From positions 930,001-994,000 of the forward strand of contig NZ_CM003594.1 of assembly GCF_001435295.1 (NCBI RefSeq): a stretch of 64,000 bases of DNA, in the 5' to 3' direction. This DNA comes from Psychrobacter sp. P11F6 (GTDB taxonomy: Bacteria > Pseudomonadota > Gammaproteobacteria > Pseudomonadales > Moraxellaceae). Shown here piece after piece: positions 18,090 to 27,096 of this stretch (position 1 is its first letter; every line of letters starts with the position of its first letter). The notes beneath the pieces are model-generated. The model did not search any database, was not told where the DNA came from, and was given only the letters and a program-made list of their open reading frames with translations. The position numbers and the translations under genes are program-made.

Positions 18090-18958
18090 TGAAGTACGTC
18101 TTTATCAAGGATAACCAGAAGATATTTAGCATCACCTGTATGTGTCACATATTAGATGTCAAGCCCTCAAGCTATTATAACTGGGTAAATCGTGGTGTTA
18201 GCAATCAGCAGATTCACCGCAATCAGTGTGAGCTGCTGGTGCGCGTGGCTCATGATGAAACTAAGCAGCGCTACGGCTGTGAGCGATTGCATGCTCATCT
18301 TGCAGAGCAAGGCCATCATATCAGTCAATACATGGTAAGAAGCATTAAAGAAGAATACGGCATTGTTTGCCGTCGTCACAAGCGTTTAAAAGTTACCACC
18401 AACTCAAACCATAACAAGTTCATCTATCCAAACCTGCTCGATCAAAAATTTGATACCAGTCGTCCTAACGAAGCTTGGGTTAGTGACATCACTTACATAT
18501 GGACAGATGAGGGTCGGCTATACTTAGCAGGGGTTAAGGACCTCTACACTAAAGAGCTGGTCGGCTATGCTATCCACAAGCGTATGACAGCAGATTTAGT
18601 TTGCCGTGCATTTAATATGGCCATCAAGAACAAACGACCCAACCAACGGCTGATTGTGCATTCTGATAGAGGCAGTCAGTACTGTAGTTATGACTATCAT
18701 AAGATCATTAAGAAGCATAAATTTAAGGGCTCAATGTCTAGACGTGGTAATTGCTTTGATAATGCTCCGATAGAGAGTTTCTCGGGTATATTGAAAAATG
18801 AGTTAGTGTATCATCAGGATTATAAAATGAGATTCGAAGCTATCAATGACATCATTAAATATATTGAGCTTGAGTATAACCAGACTAGAATCCAAAAGGG
18901 TTTGGGCTATAAAACGCCAAGACAGGTGTGGTTTGACTTTTATCATCAGGCTGAGTAA
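18089..18958 (+). CDS. IS3-family transposase OrfB (DDE catalytic subunit)
   Basis: The stop of orfA and the ATG of orfB overlap as TGATG; an upstream TTG at 18086 is in frame. The product has the HTH_21 region (RYGCERLHAHLAEQGHHIS) and an rve integrase core with Asp in AWVSDITYIWTDEG, Asp in VHSDRGSQYCS, and Glu in CFDNAPIESFSGILKNE. All three DDE residues are present, so the element may still be active. Translation is probably mainly as the frameshifted OrfAB fusion. Confidence 0.9.
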   Translation: MKYVFIKDNQKIFSITCMCHILDVKPSSYYNWVNRGVSNQQIHRNQCELLVRVAHDETKQRYGCERLHAHLAEQGHHISQYMVRSIKEEYGIVCRRHKRLKVTTNSNHNKFIYPNLLDQKFDTSRPNEAWVSDITYIWTDEGRLYLAGVKDLYTKELVGYAIHKRMTADLVCRAFNMAIKNKRPNQRLIVHSDRGSQYCSYDYHKIIKKHKFKGSMSRRGNCFDNAPIESFSGILKNELVYHQDYKMRFEAINDIIKYIELEYNQTRIQKGLGYKTPRQVWFDFYHQAE

Positions 18959-19051
18959 CTAAAATCTCCCAAGTCAATGTCTACAGATTTGACAGCATAG
19001 GTCAATCCTGTGGACGATTGATCCCCTAAAAGTATTATAAGAAGAGATAAA

Positions 19052-20143
19052 ATGAAATATGTGTTTGATAAGCAATTAGAAATGATTAATGACTGGTGCA
19101 TGGTAAAAAATGTACAGCGGTTTAATCAGTTAAGTCAAATCATTTATATTGATAAGTCTATTGGTGATGGCTACTTTGAACGTTATGATTTCGGTAGCAT
19201 TGGTCTATCACGGGTCAATTGCTACTTTCATAGAAATCATCAATTCATTAATCCTAATTGCCAAACCAGTTATGTTTTATACATTGTTTTGCAAGGGAGC
19301 TATGAATATCAGCTAGACGACAAAGTGACTATAGAAGAAAAAGTAGGAGTAAAAGCAACAGTAAAAACAGAAGTAGGAACAGAAGTAGGAACAGAAGTAG
19401 GAACAGAAGTAGGAACAGAAGCAAGGCAGGTAAATAGAATCAAGCTAAAACAGTTTGAGCAAGTAACGATAAATGCGCCTGCCATTTGGTTAATAAAAGG
19501 CGATTTAGGGAGATTGAGCACAATTATTAGCGCTAAGGAAGACATTAAAGCCTTATATATTGAGCTAGATAAAGACTTTGTTGGTAAATTAGCCGCACAA
19601 ATAGAGCAGCAGACAGATGCCAATAACTTAATCATATCCAAATTAATGACTATGTCCGATTCGTCAATTCTACCTTTAAATCTGACTACCAAAGCGGCAA
19701 ATTTTGTAATGCAGGGCTGGGAGGTTTATAACACGCCTAGTCCCACTGATGATATTAAATTTATGGCACTACAAGGACAATGCTTAACCTTTACGAGTTT
19801 ATTATTGAAACAATGTATTACTGAAATAGGCGGGGCTAAAGTACAGGCTCTTAATTCTGCTTATCAAGCCAAACTGCTTCTTGATGAGTTTTACAATAAG
19901 AATTGGACGATACGAGAGCTTGCGCAAAAAACAGGCACAAATGAATGTTATTTAAAGGCCGACTTTAAGAAATTAACGACTCGAACGATTGGTGATTATC
20001 GAACTCATAAACGCATGCAGTTAGCCATGAAACTATTACAAGAGAGACAAAAAATTGCTCCAATTGCTAATCAGCTTGGTTTTAGTAGTACTCAATATTT
20101 TCGTCGGGTGTTTTACAAGTTTTATGGCTATATGCCGGATTAA
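19052..20143 (+). CDS. AraC-family regulator of the siderophore locus
   Basis: The 363-residue cytosolic regulator has a C-terminal double HTH (about 270-363): NWTIRELAQKTGTNECYLKADFKKL and APIANQLGFSSTQYFRRVFYKFYGYMP. The N-terminal two thirds resembles the ligand-sensing part of PchR-type regulators, which respond to ferric siderophore and activate receptor genes. It lies just upstream of the TonB receptor, the classic position for such a regulator. Residues 105-122 contain a TEVG tandem repeat encoded by a 12-bp repeat, probably a surface loop. It starts only about 50 bp after the IS3 element, so its own promoter region may have been altered by that insertion. Confidence 0.85.
   Translation: MKYVFDKQLEMINDWCMVKNVQRFNQLSQIIYIDKSIGDGYFERYDFGSIGLSRVNCYFHRNHQFINPNCQTSYVLYIVLQGSYEYQLDDKVTIEEKVGVKATVKTEVGTEVGTEVGTEVGTEARQVNRIKLKQFEQVTINAPAIWLIKGDLGRLSTIISAKEDIKALYIELDKDFVGKLAAQIEQQTDANNLIISKLMTMSDSSILPLNLTTKAANFVMQGWEVYNTPSPTDDIKFMALQGQCLTFTSLLLKQCITEIGGAKVQALNSAYQAKLLLDEFYNKNWTIRELAQKTGTNECYLKADFKKLTTRTIGDYRTHKRMQLAMKLLQERQKIAPIANQLGFSSTQYFRRVFYKFYGYMPD
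19367..19414 (+). repeat. Four perfect tandem copies of ACAGAAGTAGGA in the AraC gene
   Basis: The 12-bp unit occurs four times without mismatch, followed by a fifth diverged copy (ACAGAAGCAAGG). It encodes TEVG repeats and keeps the frame whatever the copy number. Slipped-strand change of copy number is likely between strains. Confidence 0.9.
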
Positions 20144-20231
20144 TATATGATAAATTGATATAAATCAATAGCTTTCCCGATTTTACTAAATAATTACGTA
20201 TAGTCTAAAAATTTGTGTTAACTTTGTAATT

Positions 20232-20250
20232 GATATTGATTATCATTAAC
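20232..20250. promoter_or_regulatory. Fur box before the TonB receptor gene
   Basis: GATATTGATTATCATTAAC matches the 19-bp Fur consensus GATAATGATAATCATTATC at most positions. It lies about 35 bp before the likely start codon of the receptor gene, so iron-bound Fur should repress receptor transcription. Confidence 0.75.
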
Positions 20251-20284
20251 ATTGTTTTTCATTTATGTTACTTTGGATTTATAT

Positions 20285-22714
20285 ATGTTGCCTAGCAAAT
20301 TATCTTCCCTTCAATATTATCTCAGTGACCGTCATCTCAGTAAGGATATCAAAACGACTAACAAATTTAATGCTTTATATATACCCTCCTTATATCTAGC
20401 GCCATTACTCAGTTTATATATTCCTATCACAGCATTGGCAGTCCCATATGAAAATAGCCTGTCCTCAAATGTGCAAACCTTTAATGCGGAACAATTTGCT
20501 GAGAAGAAAGAGCTCGCTGAACAAAATAATGGTATTAATGAAATGACATCTGATGACATGCCTACTGTCACCCTTGATGCGATTACTGTTAATGCTCGAG
20601 GTATTGAAGAAGACGAGTTAAAGACCCCCTTTGTGGTTGATACGATTGACGCGCAAGAAATTGAAGACAAGCAATATGTGACGGTAACAGATGCTTTGCG
20701 AGATGTACCTAGTATAGATATCCACGATGGTGGTAATGTGGGCTACTCGACACTATGGATGCGTGGTACAGGCTCGTTAAGTATTACCAGTCTTGATGAT
20801 AATTCTGTTGATGTCCGAATAGATGGTATCAGTAATGGTAAAACGGGATTGGCACGAAACTTAATTGATGTTGAAAAAGTTGAAGTCGCAAAAGGTCCTC
20901 AAGGGACAATATTGGGTTCAAGTGCTGAGGCTGGTGGTATCATTATCAAAACCTTTGACCCATCAGATTATACAGAAGGCAGGGTCAGTGTGGGTGTGGG
21001 TAATCATAATCTTAAGCGTGGCGAGGCGATGCTAAATCTACCTATAACGGATAATGTTTCTTTTCGCATTGCAGGTATGCTGGAGGAACGTGATAATAGT
21101 CTGATAAAACGAGAAGATGGCAAACCGCTTAATAAAAAAGACAAACAAGGCATACAAGCCAAGTTGCGTTGGCATGATGATAACGAAGACAATAATGTCG
21201 TCTTAACCGCTTATCATGATGAGCAAACCAATAATGTTCCTGTCCTACAAAAAGATTTTGATACTTATAAAGTTGCCACGTTTAATCTACCACATGAAAA
21301 TACAAACACCGCTAAGGGCATGAATTTAGTGGTGAATAGTACCGCTTTTGATTTTGCTGATATAGAGTCAAAAACAGGTTATCACCATTATGATAGCGAT
21401 ATTCTGCGCCCCTACCTACCGCCAGAGATGTTGTCCTTACAATTCAGCGGATACCGAATTCCAGAAGACCAACAGCCCATATTCAGTGAGGTTCTTACCC
21501 ATCCTGATAACAATCGTCAATACTTAGAGGAATCGATTAAACAGGTTTCGCAAGAAATAACATTGGTCTCTAAGCCAGAGAGCGAAGTCCAGTGGGTCGC
21601 AGGACTCTACTTCGCAAACAAAGATAGGGTGTGGAAAAACGATGCCCGAATGAACTTAAATGACATGCCAGATGGGTTATTGAAAAACAGCACTCTTGGT
21701 AGTGCGAACAACGCAATTACCGATAAAACATTTGATACTCAGACGAAAGCCATATTTGGTGAAATAACGTATCCTGCGACCGAAAGTCTAGATGTGATAG
21801 CAGGGCTACGTTTGGCAAATGAAGAGCAAACACACGATGCCGTTTGGCAAGGCAATGATAATAACCCATTGGGTAATGATGTAAAAAGTGGCAGTAAAAC
21901 GCTGGAGGACACCGCAACGACGGGACGCTTTGGTTTGAGCTATGCTATAAGTCCTAATTGGCGGGTATATGCGCTACAATCACGCGGTCATAAGTTCGGT
22001 GGGTTTGCCGATTATGACAATAACATGGCTTATGGTAACCCCCTTGCATATTACAAGCCGACGACAATTGATGCCTCTGAGATTGGTACAAAATATCGCA
22101 GTGCAGACAATCGCTTAAATTTGGGGTTGGCACTTTATCGTAACAAAATGAAAGACGACCATATGAGCGTAACAGCCTCACCTCCTGAATATAAAAGTGA
22201 AACGTTCAACGTTGATAGCCGTAGTCAAGGTATCGAGCTATCCGCAGATTGGCGAATAACCAATAATTGGCAGATAAAAACCCAACTTGCCTACACCGAT
22301 GCAAAGGTCACTGATGCTAGCGAAGTACCACCACCCGCTAGTCCGGGGATGTTACCGCTAACGGCAGAAGATAACCACATGCCACAAGTGCCAAAATTCA
22401 GTGGCAGTATTGGTATGCAATACAACGATGATTTACTGTTTACATTGCCAGTATTTGGTAAAGCGCAGTGGTTCGCTGATGCAAAATATCGCTACGTGGG
22501 TGACCGTTATGCGCAAGCGTACAATGGTATTGAGCTTGAGAGTTATGGTTTGGTTGACGCTAGTCTAGGACTCACCAGCTACAACCACGAACTAAGCATT
22601 TGGGGTAAAAACTTAACAGATGAACGCTACGAGCATATAAAAATATATCCGATGAATGTTGGTATATTAGGAACTGATAGAAGCTATGGTCTTAAATATA
22701 GTTATTACTATTAA
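20285..22714 (+). CDS. TonB-dependent ferric-siderophore outer-membrane receptor
   Basis: The start at 20285 (ATG) is preferred over an in-frame TTG at 20252. The N-terminal hydrophobic stretch ending at ITALA is the signal peptide. A plug domain of about 130 residues follows (VTVTDALRDVPSIDIHDGG, VRIDGISNGKTGL, VEKVEVAKGPQGTILGSSAEAGGIIIKT), then a 22-strand-type barrel ending in an aromatic residue (SYYY). It imports the ferric siderophore using TonB energy. A Fur box lies upstream, and the transporter gene follows after about 30 bp, so the two form one unit. It is probably the cognate receptor for the siderophore made by the adjacent genes (the FbsN equivalent if the product is fimsbactin-like). 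Confidence 0.88.
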   Translation: MLPSKLSSLQYYLSDRHLSKDIKTTNKFNALYIPSLYLAPLLSLYIPITALAVPYENSLSSNVQTFNAEQFAEKKELAEQNNGINEMTSDDMPTVTLDAITVNARGIEEDELKTPFVVDTIDAQEIEDKQYVTVTDALRDVPSIDIHDGGNVGYSTLWMRGTGSLSITSLDDNSVDVRIDGISNGKTGLARNLIDVEKVEVAKGPQGTILGSSAEAGGIIIKTFDPSDYTEGRVSVGVGNHNLKRGEAMLNLPITDNVSFRIAGMLEERDNSLIKREDGKPLNKKDKQGIQAKLRWHDDNEDNNVVLTAYHDEQTNNVPVLQKDFDTYKVATFNLPHENTNTAKGMNLVVNSTAFDFADIESKTGYHHYDSDILRPYLPPEMLSLQFSGYRIPEDQQPIFSEVLTHPDNNRQYLEESIKQVSQEITLVSKPESEVQWVAGLYFANKDRVWKNDARMNLNDMPDGLLKNSTLGSANNAITDKTFDTQTKAIFGEITYPATESLDVIAGLRLANEEQTHDAVWQGNDNNPLGNDVKSGSKTLEDTATTGRFGLSYAISPNWRVYALQSRGHKFGGFADYDNNMAYGNPLAYYKPTTIDASEIGTKYRSADNRLNLGLALYRNKMKDDHMSVTASPPEYKSETFNVDSRSQGIELSADWRITNNWQIKTQLAYTDAKVTDASEVPPPASPGMLPLTAEDNHMPQVPKFSGSIGMQYNDDLLFTLPVFGKAQWFADAKYRYVGDRYAQAYNGIELESYGLVDASLGLTSYNHELSIWGKNLTDERYEHIKIYPMNVGILGTDRSYGLKYSYYY

Positions 22715-22743
22715 GACTGTCACTACTATTAAGGTAACAACAG

Positions 22744-24012
22744 ATGAAAATATCTTCCAATCGCAAGCCTTGGGTTTTGCTTGCCAGTATTTATATCACT
22801 CAGTATATCGGGCTGGCTTTTATTTTTGCCTCTTCCGTTGCCATCATGCGTGACATGAAGATGCCATTAAATAAAATTGCTTTATTAAACTTCATTGCCT
22901 TACCGTTATTACTGAAAATACTTTACGCACCGTTTATAGACCTTATTCGACCCTCATTTATGCACAGACAGTTACAAGGGCGTTATCGCAGTTGGTTACT
23001 TATAGCGCAGTTTTTAATGATGATTTTATTGGTTATCATCGGTATGCTAGATATTGCGACACAGTTTAGTCTAATGATAGGATTAATGCTTGTTTATGCT
23101 TTGGCCGTGAGCGTGCAAGATGTTGCGGTAGATGGCCTTGCGAACAAAATCTTTAGTAAAAATGAGCGGCAACGAGCAAACAGTGTGCAGTTCTCTGGTA
23201 ATCTTGTGGGTAATATTATTGGTGGTGGCCTGATACTTATGGCATATCCTTGGCTACAATGGCAAGGGTCACTGCTTGTGCTAGCGTTATTAACAAGTAT
23301 CTCATGGTTACAACTGCTGCGTTATGTAGAGCCGACAATAGAGTTACCAGACAATGCTGATACCCGCACAGCCGCTACGCAGTTTGTGCAAAAGACGTCT
23401 TTAACGCGCTCGTTAGTTATCTTATTAGTCGCCATGTGGCAATTTATAAGAAGTAATCTGGCATGGTTTATTTTATTAGTAATTTACCCTGTCGGATTTA
23501 GTGCCGGTTTTACCCTATTGAATCCAATACTGGTGGATGCGCACTGGACGTTTGCAGATATAGGTTTTGTGACTAAAGTATACGGTTCTGTGATTGGGGT
23601 GATTTCTGCGCTTAGTGCCAGTCTTCTTATTGACAAAATGGGCCGAGTTAAAACATTGCTCGTGTTAACGGTAGCGCAAGCTTTGGTACTGATGTTATTT
23701 TTACCTCTAAGCTATGGTTACACCAATAAGCTTATGGTATATAGTGCAGTGACCACCTACTTTTTAGTAAACCCTGCACTCATGGCGACTGTTGCCACAA
23801 TTGCGATGGATAAAGCCAGCCTAAAATCTGCCAAAGCCACGTTCTTTACCTTGCAACTGGGTACTTTTTCTTTTATGGGCTTTGTTTGTGCAGGTGTAGC
23901 GATGACGGCAGCCAATACGTTTGGCTACAGCAAAGTGCTAATGGCAAGTATCTCTCTCACCCTCATCATTGTCTTATTTATGCGCGCAAAACAAACCATG
24001 TTTAATAGCTAG
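22744..24012 (+). CDS. RhtX/FptX-type MFS siderophore transporter
   Basis: This 422-residue integral inner-membrane protein has about 12 hydrophobic segments. The pattern (ITQYIGLAFIFASSVAIMRDMKMPLNKIALLNF, YALAVSVQDVAVDGLANKIF, RQRANSVQFSGNLVGNIIGGG) resembles the AmpG-related MFS group that includes RhtX and FptX, single-protein permeases for rhizobactin and ferripyochelin uptake. Position directly after the TonB receptor supports uptake across the inner membrane, although export cannot be excluded from sequence. Confidence 0.75.
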   Translation: MKISSNRKPWVLLASIYITQYIGLAFIFASSVAIMRDMKMPLNKIALLNFIALPLLLKILYAPFIDLIRPSFMHRQLQGRYRSWLLIAQFLMMILLVIIGMLDIATQFSLMIGLMLVYALAVSVQDVAVDGLANKIFSKNERQRANSVQFSGNLVGNIIGGGLILMAYPWLQWQGSLLVLALLTSISWLQLLRYVEPTIELPDNADTRTAATQFVQKTSLTRSLVILLVAMWQFIRSNLAWFILLVIYPVGFSAGFTLLNPILVDAHWTFADIGFVTKVYGSVIGVISALSASLLIDKMGRVKTLLVLTVAQALVLMLFLPLSYGYTNKLMVYSAVTTYFLVNPALMATVATIAMDKASLKSAKATFFTLQLGTFSFMGFVCAGVAMTAANTFGYSKVLMASISLTLIIVLFMRAKQTMFNS

Positions 24013-24028
24013 ATCTCAGTCACTTAAT

Positions 24029-24194
24029 CTAGGGCGTGTCTTCATTTACAATTTATGGGCTAAAAATGGCTATATTACCGCCAAACTTTGTCTAATTCGT
24101 AGTCAATATGTCTATATTAACTGCGAAATCATTCGCGTTTGACAACAATCTATCTCATTTTTATCTCTATAATCCAATTGGAGACATGCCCTAG
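24029..24194. mobile_element. MITE-like element with IS5-type ends
   Basis: The 166-bp sequence is bounded by CTAGGGCGTGTC (24029-24040) and GACATGCCCTAG (24183-24194), an 11 of 12 bp inverted repeat. The same end sequence bounds the IS5-family copy at 44320-45160. It contains no transposase. It can be read as an internally deleted derivative moved in trans; CTAG at both ends may be the target duplication. Confidence 0.75.
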
Positions 24195-24350
24195 ACAGAC
24201 CCTAGTCTTAATCAACCTTAAAAGTAGTACACGGCAGATGATTGCAAGTACTACAGTAGTAGGCTAAGCGAGTCTTACATCGTAACTCTTTAAGGGTAGG
24301 CAACTATAGTATCGCTTCTACACATTTTCTTCTATTACGCTAGGGTCTGT
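24195..24350. repeat. Second inverted-repeat element abutting the MITE
   Basis: ACAGACCCTAG (24195-24205) and CTAGGGTCTGT (24340-24350) form a perfect 11-bp inverted repeat around about 134 bp of non-coding DNA. It begins at the base after the MITE ends. It may be another non-autonomous element or a relic of two insertions. It lies just upstream of the reductase gene and so probably contains or displaces its promoter. Confidence 0.5.
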
Positions 24351-24403
24351 TAATTGTTTAATAAACCCTAAATTCTATTCACTAGCACAGCACAGGTTAC
24401 CTT

Positions 24404-25564
24404 ATGCCAGCAACCCCCCCCTATACGCCGATAGCAGATATAGATGCCAAGTTAGACATCATCGAGCATCTTAATCAAGACCATATCGAAGAAGTACAAG
24501 CGATTGCAGCGTATTATTACCCCGATTTAGCAATTACAAATCCCCTTATTATAGATATTTATAAAGAAGGGATGCTGATATCAGCACAGGTAAATAATAA
24601 ACCCCAAGAGTTGTTTGTCGATTTTAAACTTGAAGGTGATTTAGAAGAACAGGTGCTTTATTTGGCATATACTGCGATGGCGGAGCAAGGTCGCGATTTA
24701 ACAGGTAATAAAAAGCATTACTTTGAGGTGATTGGTAAACAAAAATTAACGCCAAACATGACGCGGTTGACGCTACATAGTGAGACGCCGCTACCAGAAA
24801 ATTATGCCGGCTATGCTTATGGAATGATACTAAAAGTACTGAATAAAACACCCCTTCAGCAGACAGTAGCAGACAAGCAGCAAATCACCTCGCTAACCAC
24901 CTCCATAAAAGAACAGGTTAATAAACAAGTAAAAAAACGAGGCAATCAAGCATTCTTATGGCTGCTTAAAAAAGTATCTAGTGATAGAAGGCAAAAGATT
25001 GTAAAAACCATCAATAAAGATATTCGTCTGTACACACTACGCTCGGCTTGGAAGAGTAAAAAATCTGATTTTAATAATCAAGGTTATATGGATGTGTTCA
25101 CGCATGGAAATAGTGCAGGTAGCTTATGGATTGAAACAGTAAATTTGGGCGATATTGTTTTTAGTCGTACAGAAACCGATGACAAGCACGCGCATTTACA
25201 GGAGGGGCAAACGGTGTTAATTGCTGATGAAACGGCTTATCCTGCTTTGGCGGGTATTCTGGACTTTTGGCAAAACGATATACCGCCTCATATTGTTATC
25301 TTAAGTCAACAACCGTTAGAACAAGATTACTTTGACGATAATGAATTTCCGGTAGGAGCGACTATTCATCGTATTGTCAGCCCATATAATCAACAAGGGT
25401 TAAAAACCCTTGAGATATTAAAAGATATTGAGTCTATAGACGGGGTATGGGGCGCGTTTGAAAGCAAGGCGTGTAAAGTCGTGCGTCATTATTTACGTAA
25501 TGAGCGCCAGTTAACTGGCAAGCAGAACCATATTAAAGGATATTGGAAAGCCACTACTGATTGA
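24404..25564 (+). CDS. Ferric-siderophore reductase (SIP family) with N-terminal DUF2470 domain
   Basis: The 386-residue cytosolic flavoprotein appears to release iron by reducing the imported ferric siderophore with NAD(P)H. Residues 10-95 (AKLDIIEHLNQDHIEEVQAIA) match the DUF2470/haem-utilisation-like module. From about 105 comes the siderophore-interacting FAD domain, with RLYTLRSAW near 210 as the FAD motif, GSLWIETVNLGDIVF, and a C-terminal SIP domain ending in GYWKATTD. The DUF2470-SIP fusion is a known variant of ViuB/YqjH proteins. The region around 160-200 is a long basic linker. It sits downstream of the receptor and transporter, in convergent orientation to the exporter gene. Confidence 0.82.
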   Translation: MPATPPYTPIADIDAKLDIIEHLNQDHIEEVQAIAAYYYPDLAITNPLIIDIYKEGMLISAQVNNKPQELFVDFKLEGDLEEQVLYLAYTAMAEQGRDLTGNKKHYFEVIGKQKLTPNMTRLTLHSETPLPENYAGYAYGMILKVLNKTPLQQTVADKQQITSLTTSIKEQVNKQVKKRGNQAFLWLLKKVSSDRRQKIVKTINKDIRLYTLRSAWKSKKSDFNNQGYMDVFTHGNSAGSLWIETVNLGDIVFSRTETDDKHAHLQEGQTVLIADETAYPALAGILDFWQNDIPPHIVILSQQPLEQDYFDDNEFPVGATIHRIVSPYNQQGLKTLEILKDIESIDGVWGAFESKACKVVRHYLRNERQLTGKQNHIKGYWKATTD

Positions 25565-25568
25565 TATG

Positions 25569-25600
25569 GCTAGGCGGCTAGTCCAGCCTAGCTGCCTAGC
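25569..25600. terminator. Hairpin between convergent reductase and MATE genes
   Basis: GCTAGGCGGCTAG (25569-25581) pairs with a nearly complementary arm ending at 25600, with one G-T pair. It begins four bases after the reductase stop and overlaps the MATE stop codon on the other strand. It may terminate both transcripts, but there is no strong U run. Confidence 0.5.
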
Positions 25601-26985
25601 TGTATATGTTTAAACTTTCTTCGGCATACTATGGCAAGAACAAATGACGACACCGCCAATCCCACTACCATTAATAACCATATGTCTTCAACGCGCAGTC
25701 TCATTATCCAATTAAATTTAATAGAGAGGATAACGACGGGAACAATAAATAGCCAATAATTGATAAGTATCACCAATAAGGGTTTTACGAAATCTTCAAA
25801 ACCTCGTAAAACACCACTGATGAGCATTTGCATGGCACTAAAAAATTGAAAAGCAGCGCCATATGTCATCAGAATGGTGGCTATCTCTTTTACGCCATCG
25901 TCATTGGTAAAATAGCCCACTATCTTATCATCGTAAACGACTAATAAGGCGGCCATAATCGTTGCATACACCACCGTAACCAACAGGGTGAATATTGCCA
26001 CTTTTGCAGCGTTTGACGCATCCGCTATACCATTAAAGTAGGCGATGCGAATCGTTGTTGCATTCGCAATAGCCACAGGAATCATAAACGCAATCAAGGT
26101 GATGTTTAAAACAATTTGATGCGCAGCAATGTGCCGAATACTGTAGGTGGAGATTAAAAAAGCCAACACGGTTAACGCCATGACTTCGAGTAAAAAAGAA
26201 AAACCAATGGGCAATCCTTCTATGAGTAAGCGTTTACTGTCTTGTTTGTCTACAGAAACATTATTACCAGAGACCGAATGACCAGCACTGGCAACCCAAG
26301 GTAACTGTTGAGTAATCTGTTTTTTTAAGAACATACAAGCGATATACCCACTTACTGCCGTCGCCAGTCCGCATCCCATCCCACCCATTTCAGGAAACCC
26401 TAAAAAACCATGGATAAAAATAACATTCAGACAAGCGTTCATAATAACCAGTAGAAAGCTCACTAAAACAATAGGTTTTAGGGTACTATTCCCTTCACCC
26501 GTTATTCTATACATAAGCATATGAATAATACCTGGCATCCCAAGGCCAACAAACATTAAATAATTTCTCGTGATTAAACTGACCTCGTCATCTTGAATAA
26601 ACCAAGTGACTGAAAAGGCTAATAGTTCAATGATTACGAATCCAATAATAGACAGCCAAAAAGCAACGTTTTTGGCATGTAAAAAGAGCTTTTGAGCCGC
26701 TATATGTGTATTGCCGTGATAAATGTTATTGGCATCGGCGTTATTGGTATCAACAGTATTGTTAAGGGCGGCAAATTTAGGAACAAAGACATATAACACA
26801 CCCGTAAAAAAAAGAAAGACAGGTGTCCATATGGCACTGCCTAAACCCACGGCGGCTAGATCTTTATAATTATATTGTCCAGCAACCATCGCATCAACGA
26901 TACCGAGCGAGGCTTGGCAAAGCTGTATGAGTATCAATGGAATAGCAAGCTTTAAAATAGGTTTAATGATGGTAGAGTTTGTCAT
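25588..26985 (-). CDS. MATE-family efflux protein, probable siderophore exporter
   Basis: The 465-residue inner-membrane protein has about 12 hydrophobic segments and the MATE two-lobe pattern (IPLILIQLCQASLGIVDAMVAGQYNYKDLAAVGLGSAIW in the first lobe, PIGFSFLLEVMALTVLAFLIS opening the second). A His/Asn-rich loop near residue 75-90 is unusual but sits between helices. It is the last gene of the minus-strand biosynthetic run. Export of the finished siderophore or its precursor from the cytosol is the likely role; fimsbactin-type loci also carry exporters. Confidence 0.78.
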   Translation of the reverse strand: MTNSTIIKPILKLAIPLILIQLCQASLGIVDAMVAGQYNYKDLAAVGLGSAIWTPVFLFFTGVLYVFVPKFAALNNTVDTNNADANNIYHGNTHIAAQKLFLHAKNVAFWLSIIGFVIIELLAFSVTWFIQDDEVSLITRNYLMFVGLGMPGIIHMLMYRITGEGNSTLKPIVLVSFLLVIMNACLNVIFIHGFLGFPEMGGMGCGLATAVSGYIACMFLKKQITQQLPWVASAGHSVSGNNVSVDKQDSKRLLIEGLPIGFSFLLEVMALTVLAFLISTYSIRHIAAHQIVLNITLIAFMIPVAIANATTIRIAYFNGIADASNAAKVAIFTLLVTVVYATIMAALLVVYDDKIVGYFTNDDGVKEIATILMTYGAAFQFFSAMQMLISGVLRGFEDFVKPLLVILINYWLFIVPVVILSIKFNWIMRLRVEDIWLLMVVGLAVSSFVLAIVCRRKFKHIQLGS

Positions 26986-27096
26986 TTTAAATAGGCTTCA
27001 AAAAATAAGGCGATAGGGGTTTATTACTAAATGTTGGGCGGATACCAGCTTTTATATTGGGTACTTATGCTGCGTTCTTATATACGGTTCGATATA

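Larger units (their letters stand above)
17728..19004 (+). mobile_element. IS3-family insertion sequence, about 1.28 kb
   Basis: The ends are imperfect inverted repeats: TGAGCTATGCTG at 17728 and, on the complement, TGACCTATGCTG ending at 19004, with further matches inward (CTGTAGA, ACTTGG). The interior carries overlapping orfA and orfB. No target-site duplication is seen (left flank ends GAGT, right flank begins ATCC), which suggests an adjacent deletion after insertion, in line with the truncated nuclease gene on its left. Confidence 0.85.
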
